Part shown: positions 60,590-64,000 of the stretch, piece by piece | Layout: each line of letters opens with the position of its first letter | Numbering within the stretch: the first letter of the stretch is position 1 | From: Curtobacterium sp. PhB115 | Lineage (GTDB): Bacteria; Actinomycetota; Actinomycetes; Actinomycetales; Microbacteriaceae | DNA: 64,000 nucleotides | Direction of reading: 5' to 3' | Assembly: GCF_003752025.1 (NCBI RefSeq) | Contig: NZ_RJKR01000013.1 | Coordinates: forward strand, 62,001 to 126,000 | Made by a program: the position numbers and the translations under genes | The notes under the pieces: generated by a model | Database searches by the model: none | Seen by the model: the letters and a program-made list of their open reading frames with translations, nothing else | What the model was told of the DNA's origin: nothing

Positions 60590-61060
60590 ATGGTTCTCTA
60601 CTTCGACCCCTTCCGGGAACTAGACCGGCTGACTGCGACGATGTTCGATGGTCGCAGTGGGCCGCGCTTCGTCCCGATGGACCTCAGTCGTGACGGCGAC
60701 CACTACATCCTCAACGCGGACATGCCGGGGGTCGACCCCGGCAGCATCGACATCGACGTTGAAGGCAGCCTGCTGACCATCCGCGCCCACCGCACCCTCT
60801 CCACGTCGGAGAGCGCGAAGTGGTTGTCGCAGGAACGCCCGAGCGGTGCGTTCGTGCGGCAGCTGAACCTTGGCGAGGGCATCGACGCGGAGAAGATCTC
60901 TGCGAACTATGAAAACGGTGTCCTCAGCGTGGTGCTGCCGGTGTCCGAGCGTGCCAAGCCACGAAGGATCCCGATCACCGGGTCGGCAGCGCCGGAGCCC
61001 GTCGCGGTCACCGCGGGTGCGGCACCCGCCGAGACCAGCACCGGCACGGACGGCCCCTGA
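60590..61060 (+). CDS. Hsp20/alpha-crystallin small heat shock protein
   Basis: A 156-residue chaperone. The alpha-crystallin domain (about 27-125) reads FVPMDLSRDGDHYILNADMPGVDPGSIDIDVEGSLLTIRAHR...FVRQLNLGEGIDAEKISANYENGVLSVVLPVSERAKPRRIPI, with the conserved GVL motif. It has a short N-terminal DPFRELDRL segment and an Ala/Pro/Thr-rich tail. It holds unfolding proteins without ATP; the HspX homologue is a leading member of the mycobacterial DosR regulon. AGGAA lies upstream of the ATG. Confidence 0.95.
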   Translation: MVLYFDPFRELDRLTATMFDGRSGPRFVPMDLSRDGDHYILNADMPGVDPGSIDIDVEGSLLTIRAHRTLSTSESAKWLSQERPSGAFVRQLNLGEGIDAEKISANYENGVLSVVLPVSERAKPRRIPITGSAAPEPVAVTAGAAPAETSTGTDGP

Positions 61061-61128
61061 CCCCGCGGATGGGCCGGTCCGGGATGTGCGACGGGTCCGC
61101 CGCGCACCGCCAGGAGCCACACCTGCCA

Positions 61129-61161
61129 CTCGGGCGGCTGCCACTCCGGCAGCCGCCCGAG
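61129..61161 (+). terminator. strong GC hairpin after hsp20
   Basis: CTCGGGCGGCTGCC (61129-61142) pairs perfectly with 61148-61161 over a 5-nt loop, 69 bp after the hsp20 stop. No U-run follows. Confidence 0.7.
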
Positions 61162-61229
61162 CCGGACCCTGCCGTCAGCGCACGGTATGCCGTCAGCACC
61201 GCTTCGACCGGACTCCGAAAGATCGCGTG

Positions 61230-61910
61230 ATGACAACCTTGAGGGCAACCCCAGCTCTGACCTTTGACCGTGGAGGCACTTCAAGCTTCTCCCGCTCGAC
61301 CTGCGACGATTGGGACCTGCTGCCCGTCGCGATCCGTGCGCTCGTCCTCGCGAGGGCAAGCGCCGCCGCGCTCGAATTGACACGGTTCGATGACGGGGAC
61401 ACACATGCGGCCGCCATCGCAGGCGTGTTCGCGATGACTTTCGCCCGGGCTCCCGATGCGATCCGGGACGCACCTGCGACGGTGCACGTCACAGCTGACA
61501 CCGTAGTGATCGACGGCGCGGCACCGCTTGGACGAGTCCATCTCGATGTTGATAACGACTTCCCGCCGGTTGCCGCAGCTGCGCACCTCGCCGCCGCGAT
61601 CCTTGCCGGTAACACTGTCACGTTCAACATTCCGACAGCAGCACCGCCTCCGGTACTGACGTACTTGGGGTTCCTCAGCGCGATGCTGCCCGATCATGTT
61701 CTCACCGTGACACTCGTCGTGCCCGGTCAACGCACCGTTGACGGCTATAGCACCCTCATCCATCTCGCCGTGCCGGGCGGATGCCCGCAACTGGTTCCGT
61801 GCAATGCCGCACTCGCGCTGTACCAGCAGCAGACACATACCCGCGTCCCGTTTGCCACGTCGGGAAATCAACGATGGGGCAGCTCAACGGATAACGGTCG
61901 CGGCGGTTAG
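61230..61910 (+). CDS. uncharacterised protein, paralogue of the 40910 gene product
   Basis: A 226-residue protein: SRSTCDDWDLLPVAIRALVLARASAAALELTRF..., then VHLDVDNDFPPVAAAAHLAAAILAGNTVTFNIPTAAPPPVLTYLGFLSAMLPDHVLTVTLVVPGQRTVDGYSTLIHLAVPGGC. The helix-strand region (~110-175) aligns by eye with the 40910 product. I do not recognise the family. Both copies sit in the DevR-box island next to stress genes. Confidence 0.65.
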   Translation: MTTLRATPALTFDRGGTSSFSRSTCDDWDLLPVAIRALVLARASAAALELTRFDDGDTHAAAIAGVFAMTFARAPDAIRDAPATVHVTADTVVIDGAAPLGRVHLDVDNDFPPVAAAAHLAAAILAGNTVTFNIPTAAPPPVLTYLGFLSAMLPDHVLTVTLVVPGQRTVDGYSTLIHLAVPGGCPQLVPCNAALALYQQQTHTRVPFATSGNQRWGSSTDNGRGG

Positions 61911-62398
61911 CCGGCCCTCGGCGGCCCGATCGAAGCGTGCGGCCTCCGCGACGCGCTGGTAGAGCTGTGTCCGCCACATCCCGGGGGTCCGCTTCAGCGT
62001 CCGGGCCCGTGACGTAGCGTTCCCAAGACCCCGGAACGGGAACGTTATCGGGAGCGGGATGGAGTGTCCGCGCGATGACGACCCACATCGGCGTAGGCAG
62101 CCGTCAGTATTCGTAGGCCCCAACATGCATCATCTCGGCGACCCTTCCGCAGGGTCGATGACCCGGCGACTCGTCCGTTGGGTGCAAGGAGAGCACAGAC
62201 GGGGAATCCTGCCTCGACGCGGAGCCACAGCTTCCCGACAGGCGGTCCGGAGCGTCGGAGACAACGCGAATCGTCCGCGGCTTCCAATCAACAGCGTCGC
62301 TGGTGCCTAACCTGCCAGCGCGGCCGCCGCGCGCTGTCTCACGGCTCGAGCTGCCGTTGCCTCGGCGGCGTCCGTGGATTTGAGAACCCCATCTGACG
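61911..62398. other. interval without a supported gene
   Basis: Open readings exist on both strands in these 488 bp but none has a family resemblance or a clear ribosome-binding site, and their composition is arginine/serine-rich as expected of non-coding GC-rich DNA. Confidence 0.4.
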
Positions 62399-62608
62399 TC
62401 AGCTGGGCTCCCCAAGTTCGATGTCATCCTTCGAGAGCAGCCGTATGGTGATCGACGTTTGGTCACCGTGGCGTACGGTCAGAACGGTGACGTCCGCTCC
62501 TCCGTACCGGGTGTGCTGAATCGCCGTCAGCTCGTTGTTGTCCTCGTCGACGCCGGAGCCGAGCTGCGGTGAACCGAGAAGACCTGCGGTGTACGTGTTT
62601 CGGATCAT
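62399..62608 (-). CDS. small uncharacterised protein
   Basis: A 69-residue product, MIRNTYTAGLLGSPQLGSGVDEDNNELTAIQHTRYGGADVTVLTVRHGDQTSITIRLLSKDDIELGEPS. It is balanced in composition and probably all beta. GGGAG stands 6-10 nt before the ATG, which supports translation. A motif identical to the 36340 box lies 137 bp upstream. No family was recognised. Confidence 0.55.
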   Translation of the reverse strand: MIRNTYTAGLLGSPQLGSGVDEDNNELTAIQHTRYGGADVTVLTVRHGDQTSITIRLLSKDDIELGEPS

Positions 62609-62744
62609 TGGATGCTCCCGCCCTGAAAGTGTGCATCGGTTGAAGACTCCTCCCCAGGTTCCCAGTTGGCAAGGTGGAAGAAGCTGTCCACTGCTCCGGT
62701 GATGCGGTTCCGCCTCCGAGCCGGACCGTTCGGGTCAGTTGGGC

Positions 62745-62759
62745 GGGACCTTCGGCTCT
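62745..62759. promoter_or_regulatory. DevR/DosR-like box upstream of a small gene
   Basis: GGGACCTTCGGCTCT, identical to the box at 36340, lies 137 bp from the ATG at 62608 and downstream of the SRPBCC gene stop. A looser second copy (GGACCGTTCGGGTC) starts at about 62722. Confidence 0.5.
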
Positions 62760-62870
62760 ACGCGGGCTGATGGTGGTGAGGCGAGACTGCGGCCTGCAGG
62801 CGGACCCGAAGCGTCTGCGTGGAGGCCGCACTCAGCCGCAACGGCGCGTCTGAGGGCGGCCTCCACTCCA

Positions 62871-64000
62871 TCAATTCGCGTGCCTGATCCAGTTCCAAGG
62901 CAACGGTGAACGGTGCGCGGAATCTTCTGCTCCGGGCGCGAGATAGCTTCCGAGGCTGGCCCAGATCCGTGCTTCACGGTGCTGGCCAATGCGCCAGATC
63001 AGTGGCGCCAGGGGGCGAAGCGATCTCGGCAGTTGCAGCGTCCATCGCCAGGACAGTTCCGTCCCGAGCGGGTGCGATCGGAATGAGACGGTTCCGTCGA
63101 TGTGCATGCCGCCGATGCGGCTTGAGGAGCTGATGCGGCGCCCGGGAACGGACTCGGAGATAAGCAGCTCGACGGTACGAGTTCCCACTGGTGCCGCCGT
63201 GGTGATCCGCCACCGCGTCCCACTGCCGATGGGCCCAGGGGTGAGCTTCTGCACGGACTGCACCTGTCTGTTGTAACGAAGTTCGTTGCGTTCGTCGGCG
63301 ACGAACGCGAAGACCTCCATCACTGGCGCGGCGATGAGCACAGAACCATGCAGGGCTCTCTCAGCACGCATGGTTTCGCCGAGAGGGGCCGACGAAGTGG
63401 CAGCAGTCGTTGTAACTGGCTGCTGTGGGACGGGCGGAACAGGTCCCGTGGCGGTGCCGGGGAGCAGCCGGAGGAGCATCACTCCGGCGAGTCCGAACCA
63501 CAACCAAAGCAGCGGGCCGTAGACGGTGTAGACCCACGGCGCCGCGAACCGGAGCGGTTCCGCGGCTAACCCCATTCCGCCGGCAGCGACGCCGACCGAA
63601 CTGACCCAGCGGTGCGACCCGACGCGGAGCATTGCGGCGGAGATCAGCAGTGTTCCAACCGGGGTGAGGGCTCCCGCGAGGGTGACGGTGCTGTTCTCTG
63701 CGAGGAGGGCCTCGGCAGCGGAAAGGATGACGGCACGGTCACCGGCGACGCCGTGGCGAAGCGGTCACTCAGCGGTACCAGGGCGAGGGTGCCGACGCTC
63801 GTCGTTGGAACGGCCAGCAACGCAGTCCAAGCTGCGACGCCGAGCGAGCCGCCGAGGAGAGTCAAGACGGGGCTACGTGGCAGGAACGCCACGGTCAACG
63901 CCACGAAGACGAGTACCGCGAAGACGGACGGGATGAGCCACAACAGTTGCTGCGCAATGTAAGACAGGCGCTGATCCGCGATAAAGCGCAGCGTCGCCGC
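62871..64000 (-). pseudogene. membrane protein fused to an SRPBCC domain; frameshifted and cut by the window edge
   Basis: The 5' part (from beyond 64000) reads RFIADQRLSYIAQQLLWLIPSVFAVLVFVALTVAFLPRSPVLTLLGGSLGVAAWTALLAVPTTSVGTLALVPLSDRF. After about 63750 the sense continues in another frame: AVILSAAEALLAENSTVTLAGALTPVGTLLISAAMLRVGSHRWVSSVGVAAGGMGLAAEPLRFAAPWVYTVYGPLLWLWFGLAGVMLLRLLPG, giving several membrane helices. A C-terminal SRPBCC (polyketide-cyclase-like) domain follows: HGSVLIAAPVMEVFAFVADERNELRYNRQVQSVQKLTPGPIGSGTRWRI. If the frameshift is a sequencing error, the gene is an intact fusion. The downstream frame alone (62871-63632) could still make a 253-residue protein. Confidence 0.6.

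Noticed and set aside
62059..62310. 83-residue plus-strand open reading
   Set aside because: It is arginine-rich, lacks a ribosome-binding site and family features, and overlaps other equally open frames on the minus strand.
1..64000. tRNA or rRNA genes marking island borders
   Set aside because: No cloverleaf, GTTCRANTC-type T-loop in proper context or rRNA stretch was recognised by eye. A tRNA scan would settle this.

Overview
The window is one contiguous stretch of a high-G+C actinobacterial chromosome. Third-codon-position GC bias, promoters that appear to give leaderless mRNAs (a TANNNT hexamer 6-8 nt before ATG), 4-bp ATGA/GTGA operon overlaps and the gene families together suggest Microbacteriaceae, probably Curtobacterium or a close relative. 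The genus is an inference from family resemblance only. No rRNA, tRNA or CRISPR array was recognised.

Positions 1-14521 form a plus-strand gene set for uptake and oxidation of organic compounds, most likely organosulfur. It has an acyl-CoA-dehydrogenase-like flavoprotein, six luciferase-like (LLM) FMN-dependent monooxygenases, a CxxC AhpD-like protein, and a complete peptide/nickel-type ABC importer (two permeases, a double-ATPase subunit and a lipoprotein receptor). Most genes overlap by 4 bp. Two intergenic regions (3430-3936 and 14522-15123) hold repeated palindromes. Positions 15124-18029 are a minus-strand polar-amino-acid ABC importer.

Positions 18178-24384 are a damaged, mobile-element-rich junction. 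They hold a DUF4287 gene that appears truncated, a probable Tn7/Tn5053-type transposon end with four repeats, an orphan frameshifted tniQ, three small membrane-protein genes, a DUF2332 gene cut by an IS3-family element, and about 700 bp with no confident gene.

From 24285 to about 62760 the window becomes a stress/dormancy island. It holds seven tandem-domain universal stress proteins, two P-type ATPases, Hsp20, phosphoketolase, a proton-translocating transhydrogenase with an SPFH protein and a zinc alcohol dehydrogenase in one operon, a second alcohol dehydrogenase with PNPOx-like proteins and a UPF0104 membrane protein, three BON-domain proteins, a VIT-family transporter with an OmpR/kinase pair, a ferric-reductase/FMN-binding/ApbE trio, and a DevS/DosS-like GAF kinase with a DevR/DosR-like regulator.

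The main discovery is a recurrent palindrome, roughly GGGNC-N4-GNCCC(T), upstream of at least a dozen of these transcription units, including devSR. Its layout matches the mycobacterial DosR box, so the island reads as a compact, self-contained DevR-type regulon in a non-mycobacterial actinobacterium. The window ends inside a frameshifted membrane-SRPBCC protein gene.
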